Assembly: GCA_026391525.1 (NCBI GenBank)
Contig: JAPLEF010000125.1
Coordinates: forward strand, 1-34,747
DNA length: 34,747 bases
DNA from: Sphingobacteriales bacterium
GTDB taxonomy: Bacteria > Bacteroidota > Bacteroidia > Chitinophagales > Chitinophagaceae
Direction of reading: 5' to 3'
Notes under the pieces: generated by a model
The model's input: the letters and a program-made list of their open reading frames with translations, nothing else
Database searches by the model: none
Told to the model about the DNA's origin: nothing
Shown here: positions 24,962 through 33,495 of the stretch, piece by piece
How the letters are laid out: the number at the start of each line of letters is the position of its first letter
Position numbering within the stretch: position 1 is the first letter of the stretch
Made by a program: the position numbers and the translations under genes

Positions 24962-27900
24962 TTACTTAATGATCAGTACCGTTCCTCTTTGTTCAACTAC
25001 TCTGCCATTTTTATCTAAACCCTTCACCATCCATACATAGGTTCCCGGATCCTGGCTTTTTCCTAAATAGGAACCATTCCATCCCTGTAACCATCTGTTG
25101 GTTTGGAAAACCATCTGGCCATAGCGATTATACACCCTGAAATATTCGGTGTACGAAATACCAACCGGGATAGCCCGGAAAATATCATTAAGCCCATCAC
25201 CGTTAGGTGTAAACGAATTGGGAACGTAATAGCATGGTCCGGTATATACCTTTATGAATACACTGTCATTACCCAGGCAGCCTTCCGAATCGGTAACGGT
25301 AACCACAAAAAACTGGTCGTTGGTAAGCGTAGCAAGTGGATTTTGTAAAGTGGAAAGGTTTAAAGGGAAGGCAGGCGACCACTCATAACTAACACCACCG
25401 CTCGACATCAGTTGGTGCGGAACACCCAAAACGGCAATCGTATCTTTTCCTGCATAGGCCGGAACCGGCGGTTGAACAGTTACGATAACCTCATCGGTTA
25501 CCAAGAAGCCACAGCCATAATCGTCGGTAACGGTAAGGGTGTACAATTGTGTTGAATCCGGTATGGCAATTGTTGTTGCCTGATCGGGTGTTTGCAGGGT
25601 TTCGGGTGGCGACCATTGGAAGTTTACCGGACCGGATACGTTGGTGGCAGTTCCAACCAGCAAGGTGTCTCGTTTGTAATTACATACAGCTACATTATCT
25701 CCGGCATGAGCTACTGGTTTATGAAGGATATTCACATTGATGGTATCCTCTCTGAAACATACGCCCCATATTGCATTCACAATATAGGTGGTAGTGTCGG
25801 TTGTGGTAGCAGTAGGGTTTTTGATATTGCTATCGTCTAGTGTGCTTACCAAAGCAGAATCAGGTATTGTTCTCCACTTGAAGATATTAGCCTGAGTACT
25901 CACATTAGGTTTGAGAACAATTGACTGCCCGATACAAACACTGGAATCAGGCATTGGAGTAATCACCATATTATCGATAAGCACCACATTCATTACCGTA
26001 TCAGCGATACAACCTTTGTTGTCTTTTACTTTGATATTCGGATAAAATCCTCCAGAAACAATGAATACAGGTGAATTTTGATAAGTCACCCCATTGTCTA
26101 TCGAATACCGGTAGGGAGCTGTACCTCCAGATCCGCTAACCGTGATGCGGCCATCATTACCATTACAGGTACCGGGCTGGCTTGTAGCTGAGGCATCTAA
26201 AACGGTAGGCTCTGTTAAAGTTACTGTGGTGTCTTTCGTGCAACCGGCATTATCGCGAATGGTAAAACTATATGTACCCGCAGGCAGATTAGGGAAGGTA
26301 TTAGCCGGTTGCCAGTTAACACCGTTGTCGATGGTATATTCATAAGGCGTTACGCCTCCTGATGGATTTAGACGAATACTTCCATTGGCATTTCCGTTAC
26401 ATAAAGGTTTTGTAAGGGTAACGGTGGTGGTTAGTGGCGTATTGGTGGTTAGCGTCACATTGCCTGTTCCTATGCAGCCTAATGTGTTCGTAAATGAATA
26501 GGTATAAGTTCCGGGAGCAAGCCCTGTGAAATTGGGATTATTAACTTGTGTAATAGCAGTTGGTAAACCCGGATTCAATACATAAGTATAATTTCCGGGC
26601 ACCGGTGGATTGATGATGATGATACCGTCGTTGATATTGGCGCAAGGTGGATTGGTAACGGTTGGGGCAATAGGAACCAAGGGCCCACCTTGAGCTACTA
26701 CGGGGTTAGGGCTTACCACACCACTGCAACCTAAAGCTGTAGTGAAACTGATGGTATAAGTGCCTGAAGCCAGTCCGGTGAAAACCGGGTTGTTATTTTG
26801 AACTATATTCCCGGGGTTTAGCGTGTAGATAAAAGGACTGCCTGTGGCAGGGGGTGTTATGGTTATCGTTCCATCATTCACGGTGGGGCAAGATGTGGGT
26901 GCTGTACTTGCCTGCGCAGCTACAGGTGCGCCATTAACGATGTTGATATTAGGAATCGTGCCAGAACATCCAATAGCAGTTGTAAAGGCTATGGAATAGT
27001 TATTAGGAGCCAGATTCTGAAATACGGGGTTATTGTTCTGTACAATATTTCCCGGAGTAAGGGTGTAAACAAATGGTGCACCTGTTGCTGGTGGTGTAAT
27101 GGTAATCGTACCATCAGTAAGTCCGGGGCAGGTGGTATTTACCGGTAAAGCTGAGGCTGCCGGATTAGCTCCGTTAGCAACTATGATATTACTCACAGTA
27201 CCCGTACAGCCAATTGGATTCGTAAAAGTAACGGTGTAAGTATTGGGCCCTAAACCTGTGAATACGGGGTTGTTATTCTGAACAATATTACCCGGGGTGA
27301 GGGTATAAACATAAGTGTCAGGTGAATTAGGAGCAACAGTAATGGTTCCGTCTGTGAGCCCGGGGCATGTTGTAGGCTGAGGTGTTGCAGATCCCCCTGC
27401 AAGTCCGCCAACCACAACTGTAGTACTTGCTGTACAAGAATTTCCGGAAGGAGTAGTAGCCGTTACCGTATACGTGTATGAACCCGGAAAAGATGGTGCT
27501 ATTACACCAGTCGGGTTTTGTTGATTAGAAGAAAAACAATTCGGACCCGTCCAGATATAACTTGCACCGGGAAGACTGCTGGTTAGATTGAAATTTTGAC
27601 CCGGACAAACCGGCCCTGTGTTTGCTGCAGTGATATTACAAATTACAGCGCAATTGGTACTGGCATTACCGCCAGACTGCTGGAAGGTGATGCTACCCGC
27701 TTGGTTTGAGTAATTGGTTAACAGTAGCACGTAAAACTGTCCTGCTAATGCACCAGTTATAACAGCCGTTTCATCATTTGAAGTGGAGTAACTGCAACTG
27801 ATATTATTAGCTGCTGTTAGCCCACCACAACTGGCAGCAAGATTGGTAAATGGCCCCCAACATGCAAAATCAACATCCAATGAAGTACCAGTGGCACTCG

Positions 27901-28618
27901 TTTGTACGATATTGATACTTAAATCTCCCGGGTTTTGGATTTGCATGTAATAAAATACAGGATTGGGTGTAGTAAAGAGACATCCATAAATACCACTTCC
28001 ACCTAAAGATGGTACATTGGTGGTATTAGGGAAAGTATAAACATTGCTGGTACAGAATGGGGCAGCAGTTGAGCAACTTCCTCCCGGACCCGGAGGAGGT
28101 AATTCGGTTACACAAATGCCAAAAGTTCCGGGGTTGTTGTTTCCATATTCCCAAACCCGGATCCAAATGGTATCTCCAACCGTTAATCCCGTTCTGCTGA
28201 TTCTTGGCATAGCTCCATTCTGGCTATCATCATCATCACATTCAATGAAAATTAAACTGCTGCAAGTTCCCCTATAGATTGCCATACCGCCATCTGTTAT
28301 CACTCCGTCATCAGTATCAATAACAACACTTCCGCTACAGGGAACCACAATCTTGAACCAAACATCACCACCAGTATAATTGGCACAACCGGGAGCCGGT
28401 ACTCCGGGAGAAGAAGTAGCAGCAACAGTAGTGTAAATCTGATAACTGCAGGTAGGAGCCACATTGAGTAAAATGGCATTACAAGGGTCATCATTGGCTG
28501 GCTGGGCTTTGGCCTGTAAACTGATCATGCTGAACATTATCATAACGTACAGCCAGGGTGCCAACCATTTATTTGCAGGAGAAATGCCAGTGTTTTTTTT
28601 AAGGAAAAAATACTTCAT
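24962..28618 (-). CDS. Large secreted SprB-repeat protein with T9SS type B C-terminal domain
   Basis: 1218 residues from the chosen ATG at 28618; the frame is open to an ATG at 28669. The inner start gives a normal signal peptide (MKYFFLKK, then a hydrophobic stretch ending SLQAKAQ at about 39). Next: two Cys-rich beta domains (about 40-325), a PKD/Ig-like domain (about 325-405), tandem modules of about 80 residues (about 410-725), two canonical SprB-type repeats (PYEYTIDNGVNWQ and PYRYSIDNGVTYQ, about 739-890) and more Ig/PKD-like domains. It ends in a gliding-motility-type (CHU_C) sorting domain from YYVPNSFTPNGDGLNDIF (about 1128) with YNRYGQMVF and PGTYVWMVKG. Exported by Sec and the T9SS to the surface; adhesion or gliding is inferred. 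It has its own terminator. Confidence 0.9.
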   Translation of the reverse strand: MKYFFLKKNTGISPANKWLAPWLYVMIMFSMISLQAKAQPANDDPCNAILLNVAPTCSYQIYTTVAATSSPGVPAPGCANYTGGDVWFKIVVPCSGSVVIDTDDGVITDGGMAIYRGTCSSLIFIECDDDDSQNGAMPRISRTGLTVGDTIWIRVWEYGNNNPGTFGICVTELPPPGPGGSCSTAAPFCTSNVYTFPNTTNVPSLGGSGIYGCLFTTPNPVFYYMQIQNPGDLSINIVQTSATGTSLDVDFACWGPFTNLAASCGGLTAANNISCSYSTSNDETAVITGALAGQFYVLLLTNYSNQAGSITFQQSGGNASTNCAVICNITAANTGPVCPGQNFNLTSSLPGASYIWTGPNCFSSNQQNPTGVIAPSFPGSYTYTVTATTPSGNSCTASTTVVVGGLAGGSATPQPTTCPGLTDGTITVAPNSPDTYVYTLTPGNIVQNNNPVFTGLGPNTYTVTFTNPIGCTGTVSNIIVANGANPAASALPVNTTCPGLTDGTITITPPATGAPFVYTLTPGNIVQNNNPVFQNLAPNNYSIAFTTAIGCSGTIPNINIVNGAPVAAQASTAPTSCPTVNDGTITITPPATGSPFIYTLNPGNIVQNNNPVFTGLASGTYTISFTTALGCSGVVSPNPVVAQGGPLVPIAPTVTNPPCANINDGIIIINPPVPGNYTYVLNPGLPTAITQVNNPNFTGLAPGTYTYSFTNTLGCIGTGNVTLTTNTPLTTTVTLTKPLCNGNANGSIRLNPSGGVTPYEYTIDNGVNWQPANTFPNLPAGTYSFTIRDNAGCTKDTTVTLTEPTVLDASATSQPGTCNGNDGRITVSGSGGTAPYRYSIDNGVTYQNSPVFIVSGGFYPNIKVKDNKGCIADTVMNVVLIDNMVITPMPDSSVCIGQSIVLKPNVSTQANIFKWRTIPDSALVSTLDDSNIKNPTATTTDTTTYIVNAIWGVCFREDTINVNILHKPVAHAGDNVAVCNYKRDTLLVGTATNVSGPVNFQWSPPETLQTPDQATTIAIPDSTQLYTLTVTDDYGCGFLVTDEVIVTVQPPVPAYAGKDTIAVLGVPHQLMSSGGVSYEWSPAFPLNLSTLQNPLATLTNDQFFVVTVTDSEGCLGNDSVFIKVYTGPCYYVPNSFTPNGDGLNDIFRAIPVGISYTEYFRVYNRYGQMVFQTNRWLQGWNGSYLGKSQDPGTYVWMVKGLDKNGRVVEQRGTVLIIK
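26540..27330 (-). repeat. Tandem ~240-bp repeats inside the SprB-repeat gene
   Basis: The segment encoding TPGNIVQNNNPVF recurs at about 27261-27295, 27021-27055 and 26781-26815, exactly 240 bp apart. A more diverged fourth unit (QVNNPNFTGLAPGTY) starts near 26520. Each unit also holds a CPxxxDGTITI segment and an IGCSG-type segment. Confidence 0.85.
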
Positions 28619-28865
28619 TGGTGTTGATATGTTTTTACTTACAATGCTCATTAGTAAGGTGATATTCATTTCATCAGGGTTCTTTATCTTAGAAAGAAGT
28701 GACCTGAAATCCTTGCGGTAAAAGTTCAGGAGATCCTTAATAAGAAATGAGAAGCCGAAATTTTACCCGTGAAGTTAACATTAATTTATGAGTTTTTCCA
28801 CTCCTGACAACTTCTTTTTCAACACTAATTAACAGGAAAAATACACAACGGATTGGTTGAAAAAC
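28619..28865. other. Upstream region of the SprB-repeat gene, no gene seen
   Basis: AT-rich and without a frame of credible coding character. It contains the leader of the minus-strand surface protein gene. No exact TAnnTTTG box was found for that gene. Confidence 0.4.
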
Positions 28866-28910
28866 AAACAGGAAGCGCTTATAAACAACGATATCCTTGC
28901 CTGTTTTTTT
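28866..28910 (-). terminator. Terminator of the S15-type hydrolase pair (also T-rich on plus)
   Basis: AAACAGGAAG (28866-28875) pairs with CTTGCCTGTTT (28896-28906) with one bulged G around a 20-nt loop. T-rich tracts follow on both strands. The only gene that could reach it is the hydrolase gene ending at 29111, read on minus. Confidence 0.6.
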
Positions 28911-29110
28911 ATCCTTTAGCTATAAATTCGAAGGTTTTACCCTAAGAAGCAGATCTAAAGTTCTATAAATTTGGAAATATATATAAGGAAATTATATTAT
29001 ACAAAATGGCATTCAATGAAGCCAAAAATTAGAAACTTGGTGAACTCTTTTCAACTGCCGATTGATTATTTACCATTGCCGGGTGGCTTAGAAGCAGGGT
29101 TGTTTGGTTG
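28911..29110. other. 3' region of the hydrolase operon, no gene seen
   Basis: No credible gene. A TAAATTTG element at 28966-28973 (exact TAnnTTTG on plus) points into the 3' end of the hydrolase gene, but no -33 box was found. Confidence 0.35.
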
Positions 29111-30964
29111 TTATTTCTTCAAAACCGGAAATACCAGTTTACTCGAAAGTTTGCTGTTATGGTATATCAGGATCATGGCTTTTTCAAAATCGGATGCTTT
29201 TGCCTTAGCGATCGGCATAAATTTTTGTGGATTGCGGTCTATCAAAGGAAACCAGCTGCTTTGTATTTGCACCATGATGCGATGCCCTTTTTTGAAAGTA
29301 TGGTGGATATCATTAAGGGCTATACTTACCTGTTCAGGTTTATTTGGGATGAAGCGGATTGGTTTCGATAAATCTTGCCTGAATTTTCCACGGATCACTT
29401 CTGCACGAACCAGCCTTTGGTATCCGGGCATCTGGAAACCTTTAGGGGCATTCTTGAAATTAGGTTCATTATCAGGCAACACATCAATCACTTTTACTAC
29501 AAAATCTGCATCACTACCGGAAATGCTTACCTGCAAATCTGCGGTAATGGAACCGGCAATGGTAAGGTCGGTTGTTAAAGGCACTGTTTGGTAAACCAAT
29601 ACATCCGGTCGCATGGCCGCAAATCGCTGGTCTTCGGCCATATAATCGTTGTTACGCCATCCGAAGATACCACCGGTATAAGGAACCGGTTTGTTCGGGT
29701 CGCTGAGGTATTCATCATACGAATTCTCGGTTACCGGTTTTTGAGTGGTTAGTAATTGATCGGGTTGTAAATAATAAGTAGTGTTTACTTGCTCCGGTGG
29801 CCAGCTTGAATAAGGCCGCCATTGATTGGTACCGGTTTCAAAAATGCTTGCTTTCGGAATTTTCAAACTGCCTTTGTCTTTCAAATAGTAATTGAAAAAA
29901 ACCGTTTCAATGGAATCCTGAAAATAGGCGCTGGTATTGCTTCCAAAATCGTGAGTTGCATATTGATCCCATTTTTGAGCCGCCCATGCACCATGCGTCC
30001 AGGGACCCATCACGAGATAATTTTTATTCTCAGGATTATTTTTTTCTAAGGTTTCATAGGTCTTCAGAGCACCATAAAGATCCTCTGCATCAAACCAGCC
30101 TCCCACAACCAGCGTAGGTACATGGATCTGATGGAGATGGTTACGGATATTCCGGCTCTTCCAGTAATCATCATAAGTATCATGTTGCAGGTATTCATTC
30201 CAATACCTGCTTTTTCCGTTAAAGTATTTTTCGCTTTGTGTAGTTGAAATGGGTCCCATCTTAAGAAAGAAATCATAGGCATCTAAAATCTTTACCGGAA
30301 AAACTTCATCACCATAATCTTTCACCAAACCGTTACGTTCTTTGGCATAATAATTCATGAAATTGAAATTATCCATGAGGAAGAATGCGCCGTTGTGATT
30401 TACGTCGTCGCCCATGAATTCATCGGTTATGGGTGCTTGTGGACTGGCAGCTTTAAGTGCCGGATGAGCATCAGCTAAGGCAGCACTGGCATAAAAGCCC
30501 GGATAAGAAATACCGTAAATACCAGCTCTGCCATTGTTATTGGGAATATTTTTCAAGAGCCATTCAATGGTATCAAAAGTGTCGCTGCTTTCATCAACCT
30601 CCTTTCTATTTTTCTTATCGGGCTGATGTGGTGTTACTTCCAGATTAATTCCTTCACTCATATATCGGCCTCTCACATCCTGGTTCACGAAAATATATTT
30701 CTCCCTTAGCAGGTTAGGGTTTGGCCCTATGCGTCGGGCATATCCGGTGTCGTAAGGTGCTACGGAGTATGGGGTACGCTGGATCAGGAAAGGGTATTTT
30801 TCAGGTGCATCTTTGGGGATGTAAACAATGGTATAGAGTTTAATGCCATCACGCATAGGAATCATGGTGTCGATTTTTCTGTAATTTTCGCGTAGAAAAG
30901 TATCGCTTTGTGCAGTGGCACTAATGGTAGAAAACAAAGTAATGATAAGAAATACCTTCTTCAT
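29111..30964 (-). CDS. Secreted CocE/NonD (X-Pro dipeptidyl-peptidase, S15-like) hydrolase, copy 1
   Basis: 617 residues with a signal peptide (MKKVFLIITLFSTISATAQ, cleavage about 19), so periplasmic. The alpha/beta-hydrolase domain starts MIPMRDGIKLYTIVYIP (34-50) and holds an oxyanion-type stretch (QDVRGRYMSEG) and nucleophile Ser153 in YGISYPGF. Asp292 lies in GGWFDAED and His324 in GPWTHGAW. After about 400 comes the jelly-roll X-Pro dipeptidyl-peptidase C-terminal domain (ITADLQVSISGSDADFVVKV, LNDIHHTFKKGHRIMVQIQS). Family members cleave X-Pro dipeptides, cephalosporin/glutaryl esters or cocaine; the substrate is unknown. It begins 2 bp after the paralogue's stop, so both are in one operon. 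Confidence 0.92.
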   Translation of the reverse strand: MKKVFLIITLFSTISATAQSDTFLRENYRKIDTMIPMRDGIKLYTIVYIPKDAPEKYPFLIQRTPYSVAPYDTGYARRIGPNPNLLREKYIFVNQDVRGRYMSEGINLEVTPHQPDKKNRKEVDESSDTFDTIEWLLKNIPNNNGRAGIYGISYPGFYASAALADAHPALKAASPQAPITDEFMGDDVNHNGAFFLMDNFNFMNYYAKERNGLVKDYGDEVFPVKILDAYDFFLKMGPISTTQSEKYFNGKSRYWNEYLQHDTYDDYWKSRNIRNHLHQIHVPTLVVGGWFDAEDLYGALKTYETLEKNNPENKNYLVMGPWTHGAWAAQKWDQYATHDFGSNTSAYFQDSIETVFFNYYLKDKGSLKIPKASIFETGTNQWRPYSSWPPEQVNTTYYLQPDQLLTTQKPVTENSYDEYLSDPNKPVPYTGGIFGWRNNDYMAEDQRFAAMRPDVLVYQTVPLTTDLTIAGSITADLQVSISGSDADFVVKVIDVLPDNEPNFKNAPKGFQMPGYQRLVRAEVIRGKFRQDLSKPIRFIPNKPEQVSIALNDIHHTFKKGHRIMVQIQSSWFPLIDRNPQKFMPIAKAKASDFEKAMILIYHNSKLSSKLVFPVLKK

Positions 30965-30966
30965 AT

Positions 30967-32862
30967 TTATTTTATTACAGGGATGGAAAATGAGGTTTGG
31001 TTTTTATTTCCATAGAATAAATTAATGATTGCAAGTTGATAATCTTCGGGGTTGGCTAAATAAATATTGGTAAACTTTTGTGGATTTCGGTCTGCTAATG
31101 GAAACCATGAGGCTTGCACCTGAATAACAATTTTATGCCCTTTTAGAAAAGTGTGTGCAATATCCGGCAAGTCGAATTTTACATTGGTTTCTTCGTTCGG
31201 TACAAAAGGCTCAGGTTTACTTAAGCTATTGCGGTATTTACCTCTCATGATTTCTCCGCGTACCAGCATTTGATAGCCACCCATAGGATAGGGTTTGCCG
31301 TTTGATTTCAAAGAATCTGGATAGCTAAAGTCGGCCGGAAATTCATCGATTATTTTCACCACAAAATCTGCGTCAGTTCCTGAAATACTTACCCGTAGAT
31401 TTACAGTAACGGTACCGCCTACACTTAGATCTTCTTTTAGTTCGGGTAGAGTAAAAGTGAGTACGTCTGGGCGGCGTGAAGCAAATCGCTGATCATCGGT
31501 CATATAAGTTGTAGTTCGCCATTCGTGTATATCTTCAGTATAAGGAACGGGGTGTGCAGGGTCGCTCAGGAATGTATATTTTTTAATAGACTCAGAAAGT
31601 TCAGTAATACTTTTTTGTGGTTGTAAGTTATCCATGATCAGGCTTTGATTTGGACCAGGGTAAATCAATTGAACTTGAGTATTTTTAGCTGGCCATGTTG
31701 CCATTGATTTCCATTCGTTGCTTCCGGTAAAAAAGATATGGGCTTCTGCCAGATCCTTCAACGTTCCTTTTCCATTTAAATGGTATTGAAAGAAAGGGAT
31801 TTCGATTTTCTCCTGATACCATAATGATGTATTGCTACCAAATCGGATATTTCCTAAAAAGGATCCTTCCCGGCTCCACTGGCCATGATACCAGGGCCCC
31901 ATTACAATTCGGCTATCTGTTTGCGGACTTTGTATTTCGCATGCTTTATAACTGTTCCATGCACCCCAGCAATCTTCAGCATCAAAAAGACCTCCAACCC
32001 AAAGCATGGCTGGTTTTACATTATACAAACCATTCCTTGCATTACGTGCCTGCCACCAGGCATCATAATCAGGGTGCTGCATCATTTCATGCCAGAAAGC
32101 AATACTGTCGCCAATGAGGCGAGCCAGGTTTTTTGGCGTGCCTTGCTCAAGAAAAAAGGTATAGTTGTCTTTGATAGCAGTGGTAAATCCTTCGCCGTAC
32201 TCCATGGTAGGTTTGGGATGTGGTTTGCCAAATTGGGAGTAAAATGCAAATCCATCCATTGCAAAAAATGCGCCGTTGTGGTGAAAGTCGTCGCCGATGA
32301 ACCAATCGGTAACGGGAGCTTGCGGACTTACCGCTTTTAACGCAGGATGATTGCTGAGTGCGGCTTCCGTAGCGTAAAAGCCCGGGTAAGAAGTACCTAT
32401 TACGCCTACACGCCCATTGTTGTTCGGGATGTTTTTTACTAGCCAGTCGATGGCATCATAGCTGTCGCTGGCTTCATCGATTTCAGTTTTTCCTTTTTTG
32501 TTTTTATTGAAAGGCCTTACATCCTGAAAATCCCCTTCACTCATATACCTGCCACGTACATCCTGAAATACAAAAATATATTGAGCCTTTGCGTATGCCA
32601 TCCGGTAAGATTTCCAGATCTCAGCAAATTTTCCTTCTCCATACGGCCAGCAGGAATAGGGGGTCCTTGTCATCAAAAAGGGATGTTGTTCCTTGGTATC
32701 CCTGGGCATATAAATGCTGGTAAAAAGGCGGATGCCGTCACGCATGCTGATATACTGTTCTTTTTTTGTATAGTTGTTTACGAACCACAAACTGTCTGCA
32801 TCTTGTGCCCGTATTTGTATTACCATCATCGTAAACGCGAAAAAAAGCATTTGTTTTTTCAT
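30967..32862 (-). CDS. Secreted CocE/NonD (X-Pro dipeptidyl-peptidase, S15-like) hydrolase, copy 2
   Basis: 631 residues, paralogue of the gene that follows it by 2 bp. Signal peptide MKKQMLFFAFTMMVIQIRAQ (about 20). Same layout: YISMRDGIRLFTSIYMP (37-53), DVRGRYMSEGDFQDVRP (101-117), nucleophile Ser158 in GTSYPGFYAT, Asp294 in GGLFDAEDCWG, His326 in GPWYHGQW. The C-terminal jelly-roll contains VTVNLRVSISGTDADFVVKI and LPDIAHTFLKGHKIVIQVQA. All triad residues are intact in both copies, so neither is a decayed duplicate. TACATTTA (32890-32883, minus), one base off the promoter consensus, lies 20 bp upstream. It is divergent from the NTF2-like gene. Substrate unknown; peptide or ester hydrolysis in the periplasm is inferred. 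Confidence 0.92.
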   Translation of the reverse strand: MKKQMLFFAFTMMVIQIRAQDADSLWFVNNYTKKEQYISMRDGIRLFTSIYMPRDTKEQHPFLMTRTPYSCWPYGEGKFAEIWKSYRMAYAKAQYIFVFQDVRGRYMSEGDFQDVRPFNKNKKGKTEIDEASDSYDAIDWLVKNIPNNNGRVGVIGTSYPGFYATEAALSNHPALKAVSPQAPVTDWFIGDDFHHNGAFFAMDGFAFYSQFGKPHPKPTMEYGEGFTTAIKDNYTFFLEQGTPKNLARLIGDSIAFWHEMMQHPDYDAWWQARNARNGLYNVKPAMLWVGGLFDAEDCWGAWNSYKACEIQSPQTDSRIVMGPWYHGQWSREGSFLGNIRFGSNTSLWYQEKIEIPFFQYHLNGKGTLKDLAEAHIFFTGSNEWKSMATWPAKNTQVQLIYPGPNQSLIMDNLQPQKSITELSESIKKYTFLSDPAHPVPYTEDIHEWRTTTYMTDDQRFASRRPDVLTFTLPELKEDLSVGGTVTVNLRVSISGTDADFVVKIIDEFPADFSYPDSLKSNGKPYPMGGYQMLVRGEIMRGKYRNSLSKPEPFVPNEETNVKFDLPDIAHTFLKGHKIVIQVQASWFPLADRNPQKFTNIYLANPEDYQLAIINLFYGNKNQTSFSIPVIK

Positions 32863-32912
32863 AATAAACTTACTTTAGTGCTTAAATGTAAGTAAATCTG
32901 AATGATCAGCAC

Positions 32913-33386
32913 ATGAATAATGAAACCGCGATAGTTAATCGATTTTATGAAGCCTTCAGCAAGCGTGATTTCCGAACGATGAACGACTGTTACAGCGATG
33001 ATATCGTTTTCTTCGACCCTGTATTTCAGCTCATCAAAGGCGATCAGGTGAAGAAGATGTGGGAAATGCTTTGCAGGCAGGCAAAAGACTTTGAGCTCAG
33101 TTATCAAAACCCTGTTGCCATTGATCACGAATATATCACTTGTGAATGGGTGGCCACTTATACCTTTTCAAAAACCGGAAAAAAGGTGGTAAACAAAGTG
33201 AAAGCATTCATGCGCATCGCTGATGGTAAGATTATTGAACACAGTGATGGATTTAGCTTACACAAATGGAGTATGCAGGCTATGGGTTTCACTGGCTGGT
33301 TGTTGGGGTGGAACCGTTTTTATCAGCACAGGATTCAGCAGGGGGCAAGAGAAAAATTATTGAAATATATACAGACCAATTCATAA
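32913..33386 (+). CDS. NTF2-like / SnoaL-domain protein
   Basis: 157 residues, cytoplasmic. The cone-shaped NTF2-like fold is indicated by IVNRFYEAFSKRDFRTMNDC (7-26), then YSDDIVFFDPVFQLIKGDQV, a central TCEWVATYTFSKTGK strand and KVKAFMRIADGKIIEHSDGF. Members are small enzymes or ligand-binding proteins (for example polyketide cyclases), and no specific reaction can be assigned. A C-terminal extension (about 120-157, MGFTGWLLGWNRFYQHRIQQ) goes beyond the core fold. It is divergent from the hydrolase pair with a 50-bp gap. Confidence 0.85.
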   Translation: MNNETAIVNRFYEAFSKRDFRTMNDCYSDDIVFFDPVFQLIKGDQVKKMWEMLCRQAKDFELSYQNPVAIDHEYITCEWVATYTFSKTGKKVVNKVKAFMRIADGKIIEHSDGFSLHKWSMQAMGFTGWLLGWNRFYQHRIQQGAREKLLKYIQTNS

Positions 33387-33495
33387 TGCTGAAATGCCTG
33401 TTTGTATATTTTATTTAGATTTCGCAATCTTTCAACTTCACTTCATCATATCTATAAAATATAAAAACTTCATTTCTTGGAGAAATGAAAGGTAG
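33387..33495. other. Gap ending at an in-frame stop; no gene seen
   Basis: AT-rich, 109 bp. An in-frame TAG at 33493-33495 closes the reading frame of the T9SS type A fragment upstream. No promoter is convincing and no coding frame bridges to the fragment. Confidence 0.4.

Noticed and set aside
26520-27330. Regularly spaced repeats as a possible CRISPR array
   Set aside because: The repeats are 240 bp apart, diverged and in frame within a surface-protein gene; they encode protein modules.
28971-29594. Plus-strand open frame of 207 codons
   Set aside because: It is almost wholly antisense to the C-terminal part of the hydrolase gene, whose protein matches a known family. The plus-strand product shows no domain and is rich in Leu/Cys as shadow frames are.
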